Part shown: one piece after another, positions 1 to 13,800 of the stretch
How positions within the stretch are numbered: the stretch's first letter is position 1
How the letters are laid out: every line of letters begins with the position of its first letter
DNA from: Gerris lacustris
Lineage: Eukaryota; Arthropoda; Insecta; Hemiptera; Gerridae
NCBI GenBank assembly: GCA_951217055.1
Contig: OX578280.1
Location: 57,746,633-57,810,632, forward strand
DNA: 64,000 bases
Reading direction: 5' to 3'
Made by a program: the position numbers and the translations under genes
Notes under the pieces: generated by a model
The model's input: only the letters and a program-made list of their open reading frames with translations
What the model was told of the DNA's origin: nothing
Databases searched by the model: none

Positions 1-138
1 AAAATCAAGTTTCTTTTAATAGCTATATTTGTTCCTGTTACTCAAACTGATTTGAGGGCATAGAATAAAAATGTTAGGTTATCTCTCCCAAAGAATCTGA
101 GGGCACGGCAGTGAGTTGTGAGATCATAGGTTTAGCCT

Positions 139-415
139 GAGGGAGCTAGCGTGGCCGTGTGGGTTAAACCAGGTCTGCTCAGCCATCAATGGATCAGGAG
201 GTCAGGGTTCAATCCCTCGCTGTGATACTCTCATTTACATGACTCACTAATGATCACGTCATACTCGCTTCGGCGGTACAATGTACAGAGGTATGATGGT
301 GTGAAGTAGCTGGAACTCTCTACCACGGGGCTAGTAAAAAGGGCCCGAATGAAGGCCAAATTGCTAGGTTTGAACAAGTGGTTCGTCCTACCCGTACCTT
401 ACTACTACTACTAGG
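139..415 (+). mobile_element. tRNA-derived SINE, copy 1
   Basis: The head has a Pol III A box TGGCCGTGTGGG at 152-163 and a B box GGTTCAATCCC at 206-216, with the A/B spacing of a Ser/Leu-type tRNA with a long variable arm. A tRNA-unrelated body follows and ends in a (TAC)n-type tail. A reverse-complement copy lies at 45922-46214, which confirms it as a dispersed element. Confidence 0.85.
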
Positions 416-622
416 TTTAGCTTACTACTTTAGCCAAGTCTCCCACTGTCCGAGTAAGTTCTACTAGGTCTAATTTATCCAGTGCAAGTACATGATGTTT
501 GTCTGTCCCTCTCTCTATTCTCTTTCCCAAATCACTCTACACGTTTAAATTTAAAAACATTTTATGACTTGGCAAATACACACCCCAAAGAGGCTAAAAT
601 TAAATGCAGTGTCACTAATTTG

Positions 623-971
623 TAGCGTTGGGAACCAATCGATTGAAAACAGTCGACTAAACGGTTGTTTTAAAATATTCATTCATTCGGTTGTGAATAT
701 CTAGTTTTCATTCGACTGATTTCAGTCTATAGTTTGGAGTTATATTAGTTGTAATTCGGATGTGTGTATAACGAGATAACGAGTGTCATGCGCCTTCTCA
801 CCCCTCCTCCGCTCAGAGCCCTTCACCGTCGTTCCTTTCCCCTACCCAAAAAAATGAAAAATTCGACTGGATTCAGTCTCAGTCTATATTTTTTCATTCG
901 AATGAAAACGATGTCGTAGCAGGCTGTAGTTTGGGATGAGATAACGAGTGTCAAGCGCCTTCTCACTCTCA

Positions 972-1002
<31 letters not shown>

Positions 1003-1197
1003 AGCTCTGAGGCCTTGACGGCCTCCACCGTACTACTCCTATATAAAAAAAAAACCATTCGATTGAAACATTCGACTTGCGGGTTCAGTCTCGGTCTATA
1101 TCTTTATTCGTATATCCTATACTCGCTATTAGACTGTTTTTTCCCGAATCGACTTATTCATTCGGTTGTTTTTTCTAGTGCGGTTGTCCCAACGCTA
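623..1197. mobile_element. hAT-type MITE with perfect 8-bp TSD
   Basis: The ends are inverted: TAGCGTTGGGAACC at the left, and GGTTGTCCCAACGCTA at the right. They are flanked by the identical 8-mer CTAATTTG at 615-622 and 1198-1205. An 8-bp duplication and a TAGNGNTGGG end are hallmarks of hAT transposons. The interior repeats CATTCGACTG-type blocks and contains a C tract of about 30 bases (about 971-1000). No transposase is seen. Confidence 0.88.
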
Positions 1198-1613
1198 CTA
1201 ATTTGTATCCTAGTGCTGTGCCGCTCAAATGAAAAAATAACATTTATTATTTGATTTAAGTTTGTTGTGTGTACTTTCTAAGCAATTCCAATTCTACTAA
1301 ATTAATGTTATGAGTGACTAAATTAGTCTATGTTTATGTTAATGATCAAACTTGTAATTATATTAAAATTATTAAAGGGCGTCTTAAATTTTATTTTTTT
1401 TACCAAACAGATTCTCAAAATTGGAATGCGTCTTAAATTCGATGGCGTCTTATGTTCGACGCAATACGGTAAGTCAAAGATAAATAAGTTATATATACTC
1501 TGATCACCATAAATGGGAATGATGATAAAAATGTGCTTTCTGGAGTTACAATTCAGGAACCATAATACAGACATCCTAAACAAATGAATAAAAACTATTT
1601 TTATCCCACTTAC

Positions 1614-1812
1614 CTATTAAGAGCAAGATGTTTTTCTAATGTGGAAGGCAAGGAATCACTGTTTACAAGAGGTGAAGGAGTAGAATGTGTACTAAGCATT
1701 AGATTAGAAATCTTGCCGTGAGATGTAGCCACACTGACAAGGCCAGATTGAAGTACCATGGGAACCTGATCTGCAAGGAGCTTAGTCTCTCCAACCCTGT
1801 CTACTCGGCTCC
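1614..1812 (-). CDS. WDR19: WDR19 exon 13, last in window
   Basis: Encodes residues 609-675, including QSGLVSVATSHGKISNLMLS and ending in HLALNR, the junction between the second propeller and the TPR region. The donor GTAAGT at the left end shows the gene continues. No recognisable next exon is present in positions 1-1613, so it lies outside. Confidence 0.92.
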
Positions 1813-4800
1813 CTAAAAAATAAAAAAGGATAATTTTAATAAGAGCACACTAATGTTAATTAAATTTTCTGGATACTCTAGGTCCTAAAGTGCACTTAAG
1901 CCATTAATTTTACACCATTTTGAGGACTAATATGGTCATTGTGGGTAGGTACCTTTTACCCCATATAAAAGATGAGACACATTGGAGTAAACTTTGTACA
2001 TATGAACATACTTAGAGGTAGGAGTAGTCTAATCTGTGTTTAGGTCTGACTTTTTGAAAGTTCTAGGAACCATGTAAACAGGGGTGTCAAACTCAATTAA
2101 AACACGGGCCATTTAACAAACTGTTGAGATTCTGCGGGCCACTTTACAAATTTTAGGATAATAATTTATTATGTTTAAACATTTAATTTAATGTATTTAT
2201 AAAACTTTTTTTTTTTTTTTTTTTTTTACCGGAAACTTGGCAGCGCTTTCCCCCTTACTAGTTTTCCAATATCTGGATTCAAAGACTGAGAACAGACAAT
2301 CTTCATAATGACAGAGAGATATTATTTATCAGTTAATCTTGATGTGTAGGCCGTTTTATTTCATTTCATAGACGAAAATAGTTGCTCACACAAGTATGTA
2401 CTCCCAATATAGCATAAAATTTGTGCAGCAAACTTTTTAATTTCTGAGTATTTTTCACATAAATAGGAATATATTTTGGGAATTCCTACTTCTCTATATT
2501 TGTCTTTTAAAATGGAATCATTCTGGAAATCAATAATTCCAGTTGTATTGAAGTGGGAGCATTTTCAACTTTAAAGGAAAAAGACCCAATAAAAAGAGAT
2601 TTTTTTTTGTAATTCTTTGAAGTAGACAAGGAGATATTTTAAGCCCACTCTTATTTATCGTGTTTATGGATGATATGTCGTCAAGGCCTGTAAAGGCAAA
2701 GCAAGAGGTTACTTGTTAACTGGCAGCTGCAAGCAGTTACTCTCCCTGTGATGGCTTTCCTCTAAAAGCAAAAAGAAGCTCTTCAGAACTTTGTGGCAGG
2801 TCAAACAATGAACTTCAGTGTAATAAGGAAGATCTTTGAATTCGGATTCTAAATCTGTAGGGAACGAAGTAAATTTTCTCATTGCCTTCCTACCCTTCCT
2901 TTGCGTTGGCCCGAATCTGTTGCCTTCTCAATGTTCCATTCGAAACATATTGTTCTGTTTTCATTTTGTACCAGAGCATCGAGGGCCACAAAAAATTACC
3001 TCGGGGGCCGCCAGTTTGACACCCCTGAGGTAAGAGTACTAAAGTCAAAAGCATGAAGTTATTTCATAGAAGCAAGTAAGGAATAATAACTCTGCAGCAA
3101 GAAATTTTTACTCTTCAGGCAGCCCTTAATTTATATAAAAAAATTAATTAATTAATAATAATAAAAAATAGCTATGCATACCAAAAATAAATTACATTAC
3201 CATCAATTGAGTATCTGATGTGAATATAAGTTACAATGTTTTGACTGTCAAAGGCTATAAATATGTTTCTATCCACAACTGATAGGTCCCACAAAATTCC
3301 TGTACAAGACACAGGAAAATCTGATAACTGAATCATAGAGTCATCTACCTGTGAAAATGATAAATATAAAATCAGAGAGTATTAAATAAAACATACAAGG
3401 GAAAGAAAATATAAATGTTTGGAGTAAAGAGGACTTAAACTTACTGGGCTATATAAGAAGCCATAACTATTGCTGTCAACTATGATAATCCTAGCAGCAG
3501 TAGAATCAGGATAAAGAGCACGAATACCTTCATTATGTTTGTACTCACTAACCTGCACCCAATCCTCCAATCCAAATATTCTAATATCACCTCCCTGCAA
3601 CATAATAGATAACAAATATTCACATGTTTTTACCAGATTAAACAAGAAGTTCAACTAGATTAGTTCAAGATTAACTTGTGTTAAATATAGCTAATAATAA
3701 TGGCAATTCAAGAACTCTTGAAGATCTCTCTTCCTGATGATAAAGGAATGGGAGGAAAATAGGACAAACATTCTTATCATAGAAAAAGACACATGGTATA
3801 CGAACGGATCATGAATAGAGGAGTTGTCAGGAGCTGAGATCTACTGTGTAAATCCTAGATATGAGATAAGCAGAAGTCTTAGAAGACATTCAATAATTGG
3901 CAGAAATCTGTACTATCCATCATGGTAAGGTGCAGAACCAAAGTAGACAGATATATAAATGAGAAATGAGTTAAAATATGAAGCATTAGTGGAGGTCAAC
4001 ATGAAATGTAGAAAGAATAGTCTCTCCACATAAAACTATATTTAATAAATTTTAAAACAGTAATTTTTCACTTTTCGGCACTGATTATGGCCCTATAGTT
4101 GCTGAAAGCTGCTTTGAAATTTATTAAATAAAGTTTTACATGGAGAGACTATTCTTTAAAAATGTTTGATATATATATTTGTTCTGAAAGACAGTTGTTA
4201 ACAAGACAAATTGTAAACAAAATCAATTTATTTCAGAAAAAAAAATATATAAAAAAAGGTACAGTAGCTTTGGGCTCCAGGACATAAAGGTATCGAGGGA
4301 AACGAAGATGCGATCATCTATCAAGAAAAGATTTTGGCTCAACCCTCTTCAACACCAGAACCCATTGTGGGCATCCCACGTTGCATCACACAACAGCACT
4401 GGAAGACTCCCTAGTCAGGGATTTTAGAAATCTACATACCATGGAAGAGGCAATCCAAATTATTTAAAAATAAACCTTTTTAAAGACTCACGAGAAGTAT
4501 AATGAGTCTAAATAAGAAATTATGTCACACATTTATAGGTTTCTTAAAAGGCCACTGTCCCTTGCTTAAAGCACCCATCTAAATGTATATGTCCTTAGGG
4601 GCTAATATCCCCCTGGTTATTAAAAACTTCTTTCTTGGCAGATCTTATACATAAACCTAATTTTTAATTTTTATATTTAATAATAACATGGCAGTTCAAG
4701 TCAAAATTTAAAAAAAATAAAATAAAAATAAAAATAAATAAATAATAATAATAGAAATTGAATAACTACATCAGAGGCATATATGAGGAAATCGGTGGTA

Positions 4801-7800
4801 AGAGCATGGCACGTAATGTTCATTTGTTCTCCTGGCTCAGGAAATATCTTCAACTCTTTTTCCTCTTTATCTCTTGGGGAAAAATTACTAACACTCTCAG
4901 TCTGAAAAAATAAAAAAATTATACATTAATAATAATATTTAAAAGAGCAAATATGTTAACAGTTAAACTAAGCCTTTAGACGATTCTGCTATTTAAATAA
5001 TAATGTATTAGCAGAAACTCTAGCAAAATTGGATAATAAATAAAACTTACCAATTGCAAATGAACTCTATTTGAAAGAAGAGCAGAAGTATATTCAGCAT
5101 TTAAACTAAAACTTTTTACAGTTGAAACATATTCCCTGAAACACAAATAAAATAGACCATAATACAATTTATTAGTGATAAATTTATTTTTAACAAGTAA
5201 AGGCGTGCTTCACATAAGTACGTGAGGCGATAATCGCCAGTTTCTGTACGATTAAGTTAAAATTATTAAGTGTAAAATTTTAATAGTTGCATATTCTTTT
5301 TCTACACTTCAAGACCTTTAACTTGATGTACATCATGTCATGGTGACTAAAAACTTCTTTTTAGTCGCCCGCCATATTGAAAATATTAAGTGTGAAATTT
5401 TAATAGTTGCATATTCATTTTCTACACTTTAAGACCTTTAAATTGATGTATAACATGTCATGGTGAATAAAAACTTTTTTTAGTTGCCCGCCATATGTCA
5501 GTCGCAAGTTGTCACAAATGCCGAGATGCACCAGTGTGCCGCATTTCATGTTCCTAGCTATAGTAGTTTATGAATTGAAACAAGCAACGGACAGACAGAC
5601 AGAGCCATTATATGAGGTTTCTTTTTGTACTTTGTACAGAAACCTAAAAACTATTATAATCTATTATCTTTATATTGAAAACTAACAAAACTATACTGAT
5701 CGATACATTAGGTTATTACATATTAGGGAATAGATCACTTAAAAATCCTCTCTGTAATTCCAATCTTTAAGTGATACATTGGTGGGAGCTTGGACTTAAA
5801 TTTCAGGAGGCCTGAGAGTATACTAACTAGAGATTGTTTTATTATACTTCACAAACACTAGTTGCTCAATTAATTTTAACGAAATATTATCGCTTGTGTT
5901 TCTATCGAACTTTGAATTCAATATTATTATTACAATTTATGTCATTCAGTACTAATAAACACAACACCATTCTTACGCCAGGCGAAGGAAAGCCTGGATC
6001 CATCCCTGGTTTGAAGTTCATTAGCCCATTGAACGTGGTTGGATTCACTGTGGTTCCATATTGTGCAAAGGCTGCTGACTGTTAGATCCCCTGTGGATCC
6101 AAGCACACCTTCTGGCACTCAACCACTTTTTTCCCCGAGTCTTAGGCAGAACCCTTACAATGGCCCGCTGGCGTTTGTGTCCATAGAGGATCCCCAACAA
6201 CAATTTTTTTAAAAGATTAACTTTTAAATCATGTAATCTTATTTGATATTATTTAAAATCACCAGTGAGTACATTCTTGAATTGGAAGATAATTGGGTTA
6301 AAGTTCTGGGTGAAAAAAAGACAATCTTAGGGAAACTACATACTGACTGAAAGTACAGCCCTCATACATATTGCAGCACTTGAGTACATCCACATAACTA
6401 GTGAATATACATAAGTATTCTAATTGAAGAGGTTTTCTTATGTGGACTTGTAGAGTAGAAGGTATAAGAAGAGTGAAGGAGTTTTATTCCAACTAACTCC
6501 TTCACTCTTCTTATACATAAGTATATTCACTAGATGATAAAATTAAATATTTATTTGTTATTTGTAAACAAAATTATTCATAATAAGAGCTAAAAAAAAA
6601 AAATAATAATAATAATTTTTTCAAACTATAAAAAACCTTGTTTCAAATGAAATAAATAAAGATTGACAACTAGATGTATTTCAATTGAAAATGTTTAAGG
6701 CTGGCTAGTTCTCTTTCATTTCATCCAATTAATAAAGCAAATATTCGCTTTAAATATTTTACATTTTATTTATAAAATATGTATTTGTATTTAGAATATT
6801 GAATATGTCAATTTTTTTTTATAATAATACAAATGTAAAATCACAATAAAAGTTCCTCAAAAGAATCCCAAAACCCTGCCCCTTGTAAACTATCCCCTTT
6901 AAATTTCTGAATTACTAGTTCTGGAAGTTTTACAATAGACCTAGTACTTTGAACTGAATTTGGAATCTCTTGCCTCTTTTCCTGATTTTTAATTATTATA
7001 CTTTTCAGAATTTTTAAGTCACACGTCACTTCGTCTACTTCAAATTGAAGTTCTGTCTGCTCCGAAAATTCATCGTCTATTTTTTCGAGTTCCATCTTGT
7101 CGTCCCCAGCTAACTCTTCTAACTTTACTCTAAGTTTAAAGTATGTGTCACTAAATTTTCCTAATTTCTCTAAATGTCCGTCAATGTCTTCTACTTCTAA
7201 CTGTTCGTCCGTTTTAGCATTCTTAATTGTTCGAAGTAATTCTAAGAGCCAAGCCTTTGCTGTCCCTAAGGCTTTTCTTATATTTCCCGTCGTTGTCATA
7301 TTCTAGTTTTATACCTTTACGATGTTGTTTTCTTTTTTCTCCGGATCGTTTCTACTAATTCCGTCAATTTGAATCCCTGCGTTCCAGATTGACATATGCT
7401 CTGCTACCACCTTGTCCTGTATCCCTCTTATAACTATGGAATAAGGACAGACTTTTCTTCCTTTTAACTCGTATATTTACAACTGACACTATATTATTTC
7501 AATGACAACGACAACATAAAACAAACAAAAGCATCGCTATGGCGACAGCAACTATTTAATCGCATATGAACTAAAAATAATAAATTTAAACCAACTGCAG
7601 TGGTTGAAACAGATTGTTTTTTTTTTAATAAAAGTTGACTCATAATAAAATTGATTCCTATAAAATTAAGTTCAAAACAACCAACCTAGAAATAATTGCA
7701 CAACAATAAAGATTATTTAATATAGACATAAAACGTTAAAGCTTTTTCTTAGAAATTATTTTATCCTTTGTAATATCTTAAGGACAGATAATCTCATTAA

Positions 7801-10800
7801 CTATTATATAAAATGATTGAGAGACTTACCTATCTCCTAGAAGCACAGGTACAGAGGCAAGTTTATGTAGTGGACCATTAGATCCAACATCTCCAACTAT
7901 ATCATATACAAAGGAACGATTATTTAAACCGATGACTAGATGAAAAGGACCAACTCCGACTAGGCTGGGCTCTATCTGGGTATCAACGCTAGCACCACGT
8001 ACAGCTTTACCCTAAACACAAAAATAATAAGTATTATTATTATATCAATGGCTAGGCCTGCCAAAGGTCTTATAAGTTATACAACTATAATATAATATGT
8101 ACCTACTGAAGGACATGAGGTTGGAGCGTCACTTCACAGCTTTATAAACTGTATAATTGACGATTTTACACAATTATGGAACAACCTCAGAAAACAGGGA
8201 TCAGAGAAGGCCCCCATAAAGAGAATACTAAGTTATTGCAACATCAGTGGGAATTATGTAAGAACTGGAAATGCAACATTAGAGGAATTCCTCACCACGT
8301 CCAGTGTCCGGCAGGGTGATATCCTCAGTCCTTACCTTTTCATCATTCTTATCGATGGCGTAAGCAAAGACTGCAATAGTAAGATGAGACCCTTTAAGGG
8401 GGGCTGAATGATGATCCCAGGGTTGCTTTCATTGCTGGAATATGCCATTGACGTAGTTCTTCTGGCGGGCTCAGAAGAGAAGCTACAGGGAAGCCTGGAT
8501 GAGAGGGTATCAGAGCTAAGGAAGTGTCGCCTAGCACAGATTAAAACAGAGACCATGGTGATCAGCCGGGAACAGATCGAGCACATAATAACGGACCAAC
8601 GTACCATGAAGCATTCAAGTACCTCAGAGCAGTCTTCAGTCAGAGTGCTGATGGCAAGCCAAATACGGATCTGAATGCTAGAATTGCAGAGGTTGTACAA
8701 TGCTCAATACGGTTGTATAATACAAGAGAGAAGTCTCTAATAGAACAAAAATGGTGGTGTACAACTCCATATCACCATATACCCATCCTCACATATGGTT
8801 GTGAATCTTGGGCTCTCTTTAAGTAGAAGCAGTCAAATTCAAACAACATAAATGTGCTATCAAAGATGAACTGCTGGCAAGATCCCAAGGGATCGAGTCA
8901 GGAGGTCAGGAGGAGCGTACAAACAGAGCCTCTATCGGATAGGATAGCTATCGGATACAAGCTGCGCTGGTATGGCCATATGGCCAGGATGGAGGACCAT
9001 AGAATCCCTAAGCAAGTGATGAGTCGAAGAGAGAGGGAAGCTGGCCTCCAGGTCATGCAAGAATGACTTGGCTAGACTTCCTGGAACCTGGCTTTCCGCA
9101 AACAAGGCATTGACCCTAGAAATGCCAGGACAGAGCCTCTGATATGAAGAACAAGAATACCCTCTACACCGAGATTTAGGAGAGGATTGGAAAGTAAGTA
9201 ATTATTCACTAATATTTGTTTCAATTAATAATAAATTAAATAAAAAAAGTGAGAAGTTACCTTAACAAGGTAGACAGTAACTTGAGATAGTGAACTAAGT
9301 AGAGCCACTATATTAGAGGCAGCAGCGGCCAGCCTAGGCAGATGAGTTAAATAAACCGAAATAGAACCTAGAGAATCTCCTAACGTTAGTAACTGACCAT
9401 CAGGACTATAGCCCACTCTATCTACAGCAGCACCTTCTGGTAATGTAATAACTCCAACCACATCCGACAGCTTGCTCAGCTCAACCACTTTCACTCTAAA
9501 CAAAAATAATTTGACATATTAACTTCTCAATTTTAATGTGATTAGGTGTAGGAACTTGAGTTTTTTGTCTTCAAAGAAATATTTTGAGTTATGAATAATT
9601 TTAAGTATACATACACATTATCTCCACATGTTGCAACCTTGTTGATGGAAGGAGATACACAAAGAGAGGAAAGAGTGGAATGATGATCTCTTATCTGAAA
9701 CTGTTCTCTACCAAGTTCTCTGAGATCAGTCGATATGGATATGAGGCAACCTGAAGAAAAACCAACCAGAACAAGACCATCTCCATACCTGAAATGTAAA
9801 ATAATAAATGTGCACAAATAAACAAATATTTCACACATCTTTACCAAAATATGTATTGATAAATTTTAATGTAAAATACTCACCATTCATAAGCAACAAT
9901 GTTACCATAGCGTCCCTGAAAGTTAAGCTCCACAGGATTATCAGGATCTTGTAGATTGTACAGAAATAACGCTTTTTTATTCACCACAACACTCACCTAG
10001 AAAATGAAATTTAAAAAAAAAAAAATCTGAGAAAAAGTCTTGAAGGTGTAATTTTTTTTTTTTTTTTTTTCTGTGTTATTTTTAAATATTGTTAACAGTA
10101 GGGAAGTTTCAAACAATATATACATTTAAAAATTTAAGATGCTTCTGATATACCACCATAAATGTATTTATTCTCTTAGGGCATCAAGTGGACAATGAAT
10201 AGATTAGGTTGACTGCCAATAAGTAGATGCAACTGTTGAGATATTTATTAGTGCTAATGGAGACAAATAAATGTTTGTTTTTTTAGGTTTGAAACAAAAC
10301 TAGGATATACATTTATGGGAAATGTATCAAACAACATACTGTTAGGGATTTAGATGTACTTGGGGTAGAGGGCCAATTAGAAAGAACTGTTCGCTCAGCA
10401 AAGTTCTATTTACCGTAGGGTCTGTCAGCCCATTCAGACTCCTTCTTAAAAATTCTTGTTAACTAGATAACAAGAGGTTAATAACTATAATTTCACCTTA
10501 AGAACTACAGTAGGATTTATTTATTCATTGTTGCGGGCTTGCATTCTCCATTGAGGACAGTCCGGATTACCAAGGGTTCCGGATTATTGCATGTCCAGAT
10601 AACAGAGACCTATTGTATTCATTTAAATGTAATACTAATGGAAGATTAGCAGTTCCAGCAGTCTCCAGAGTAAAATTTTATTTCACAACACAATATTTAG
10701 AGTATTTGAAGATTATACGGCTTTATAATAAGCAATGCTTTGAAATAAAAAAAATGAAAATACTTACAATTGTATCATGAGCGATTTTGCTGGTATGTGT

Positions 10801-13800
10801 GGAGACACCAAAGCGAATGGAACTTGGATCTCCTCTAAGTGGCACACTGTGGAGTGTGTCTCCATCTGAGTTTGATATGGAAACAGTTTTATCTTCTGAA
10901 CAGAGAGCTAGCAGTCCTGCCTTACCCCACCAACCAGACACTATACGTTTAGCATGCTTTCCTATTACAGGGACACGCCTGTACAAAACAATGATTATAA
11001 TTTTAATATAGTAGAACTATTTTATTTTAATTTTTTTTAAAAATGAAAAAAGTGCACCACTTCCAGCCTAAGGTAAGGTTTTAAAACTCTAATAAACACA
11101 ATAAGGCTGTAGGTGGTGATTTTTTAATCTACCAATTCACTACTAAAAGTAAATTTGAGCAATTACTTCTTAACCCCTAATTAAACAATAAAAGAAACAT
11201 TTTTAGGCAGGGCATAAAAGAAACAATTTTTCCGTCATTTCTTAGGGAATTAATAAAATATTGTTGCTATTCACCCCTTAGAAAAAAAAGCATATCTCTA
11301 TATAGAAAAAAATTAATTATATACTTTGATGTTAGATGGTTGTAGATAGTAATGTTGCCCCTGGTTCCAGCTACAGCTAAGGTTGGTTCGTTAGTTGCCC
11401 AAGTTATAACACAGAGTCCATCAGCTAAACCGGTGTCAATAGTTTGAGTCTTCCCAGTGTTAGAATCCCAGAGTAAAATTCCATTAGATCCGTTAGATAT
11501 GACACCAAGCATATCTCCATCCGAGTCCCAACCAAAGCCAGTGCATTGTCTGTAACATTTGACAAATTATAAAATAAACACATGATAATTCACAAAAATA
11601 TATATATCTTTTAAAAATATGTTTTGTTTGTGTTTTTAAAAAAAGACTCAGCCAATTTTTAAGAGATAAGTTAATCATGACCACCTCAATAAAACATGAA
11701 ACATTAGGCAAGTTTCCTCAGAAGCCCCTCAAAGAAAATAAACCTTCAAGAGCTCCGTAGAAGGAAATTTGTGAATAATTTAGTATCATAATCAGTGAAC
11801 TGAAGTAGTCAAACTCCTTCTTTTAAACTTAATATCCTTTATTCCATGGCCCAGTTACTCACAAAGGGGGTTTCAGTAAATTAATTAAAAAAGTAATTAT
11901 CTGCTAGCTGTTTTATTAACTGCTACAAATAAAGACAGAGCCCAGACAACATGAATAAGTTATCTATAGAACACTCTAAGGAGGATATCTCTTAATATGT
12001 AATTTAATTTTTTAAGAAACTGCAAACAGAAAATTAAAAGATGCTTACTATGAAGGAAGTGGTTGGTCTTGTTTTACTTGATTTAATTATCCCATTTAAT
12101 CTGCCAGTCTCCCAAACTTAAGTTTATAATTTATTTTTAATAAATAAAATGGATACTCATAGAAAAATGGTCATACCCAGGTAGGCGTAAGTGTTGATGC
12201 AACTTTCCCTGCCTTGTGAATATAGTAATGGAGTAATCACTACCTGTAGTAGCCAGGTAAGTACCACTACCAGGCTGCCATTCAAAATACACATCACCAT
12301 CTCCATGAGGGACTTCAAGCCTGAACAACTCCTACAATAGAAAATACACAATTTATTAGAAATCAGAGAAGTAAAGGTGGGGATACACTAGAGCATTCGC
12401 CCTAAATGAGCATGCATTCGCCCCCAAATGAGAATGCGTTCGCCCCCGAATGAGCACGCGTTCGCCCCGTTTTGCTTAGATATGGAGAGGGCGAGCCGAA
12501 CGGAAACGCATGCTCATTCGGGGCGAATGCTCAAGTGTCTCCCTGCCTTTAGATTGTGTATCATACAATGATGAACAAGTTAAGATTAGAAGGAACTGTC
12601 TGGACCTCACAACTCTTAAAATGCATTCACCTCTTTTAAAGCAGTCACTGATTTTTAATGCATTCACCTCTTTTAATGCAGTCACTGATCACATCAGCAA
12701 AAGAATGGTTCCTAGCTAATCGCCTAACCATAAACGAGGACAAGACACAAAAGCTAACCTTTTCTCTCAGGAAAAAACAGAATGCAGAAGGCATAAAAGT
12801 ACTTGGTGTGACATGGGACTCACAATTAAGATGGGATAAGCACATAAAAAATTTACTAACTTCTTTATCCTCTGTTATATATATGATAAGAAGTCTTAAA
12901 GACAAAGTTAACAAAGACATTCTAAAAATGATGTACTACGCTTATTTCCATTCGAGAATGGCCTATTGCATCCGCTTGTGGGGAGGTGCATCAAAAGCCA
13001 ATGAAGTATTCATCCTCCAAAAAAAATTAATAAGGCTTATAAAAGGTCTTAGTTATAAAAGTTCCTGCAGAGAAAGTTTTACTGAGCTTGGAATACTTAC
13101 TCTACCTTCACTATACATCTACAACCTACTTATTTACGCAAAACAAAACCTCAATAGCCTCCAAGACAAGCAGCACAACTACAACACCAGACATCGCAAT
13201 AGACTTGATTATCCTGCCCATCGACTGACTCTCACTAACAACTCTCCACTCTACATGTCAAGAAAATGCTTTAATAAACTTCCTCATCACATATCAACTC
13301 TTACCGAACCATGCTTCAGCAAAACTATTAAAAAAATATTTAATGATAAAGCCTTCTATTCAATTGATGAATATCTTAATGATAAATTTTAATTTTAATT
13401 TTACTCATCGACTAAATTGTTATGTTTTAAATCTTAATTGTTAAGTTATATTTTAACTTTAATTGTTATTTGAATTGTTAGTTGTTAAGTTTTATCATGT
13501 TTTTTTAGTTCTAAGTTTGACCAAACTAGACAATGTTAAATCATTGTAACAGTCGGAGAATTATTATTATTATTATTATTATTATAAACAATTTAATTGT
13601 AGTCCAGGAAATAGCGAGCAAAAACCCACTAATAAAGTACTCTCAAATAAAGTGTAAACACTAAATCGACCCACTTCCAAATTTATGGCTCAAAATAGTT
13701 TGATAAAATTTGAGTAATTGTCTCTTATGACAACACCAAAGTAACCAAATTTAAAGGGCTTTTTAATTTGGACTAAAGTGTAACATGTAAATACTTATCG

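Noticed and set aside
8332..8700. 122-residue minus-strand frame
   Set aside because: It is the antisense shadow of the decayed RTE-like LINE, whose recognisable motifs are on the plus strand.
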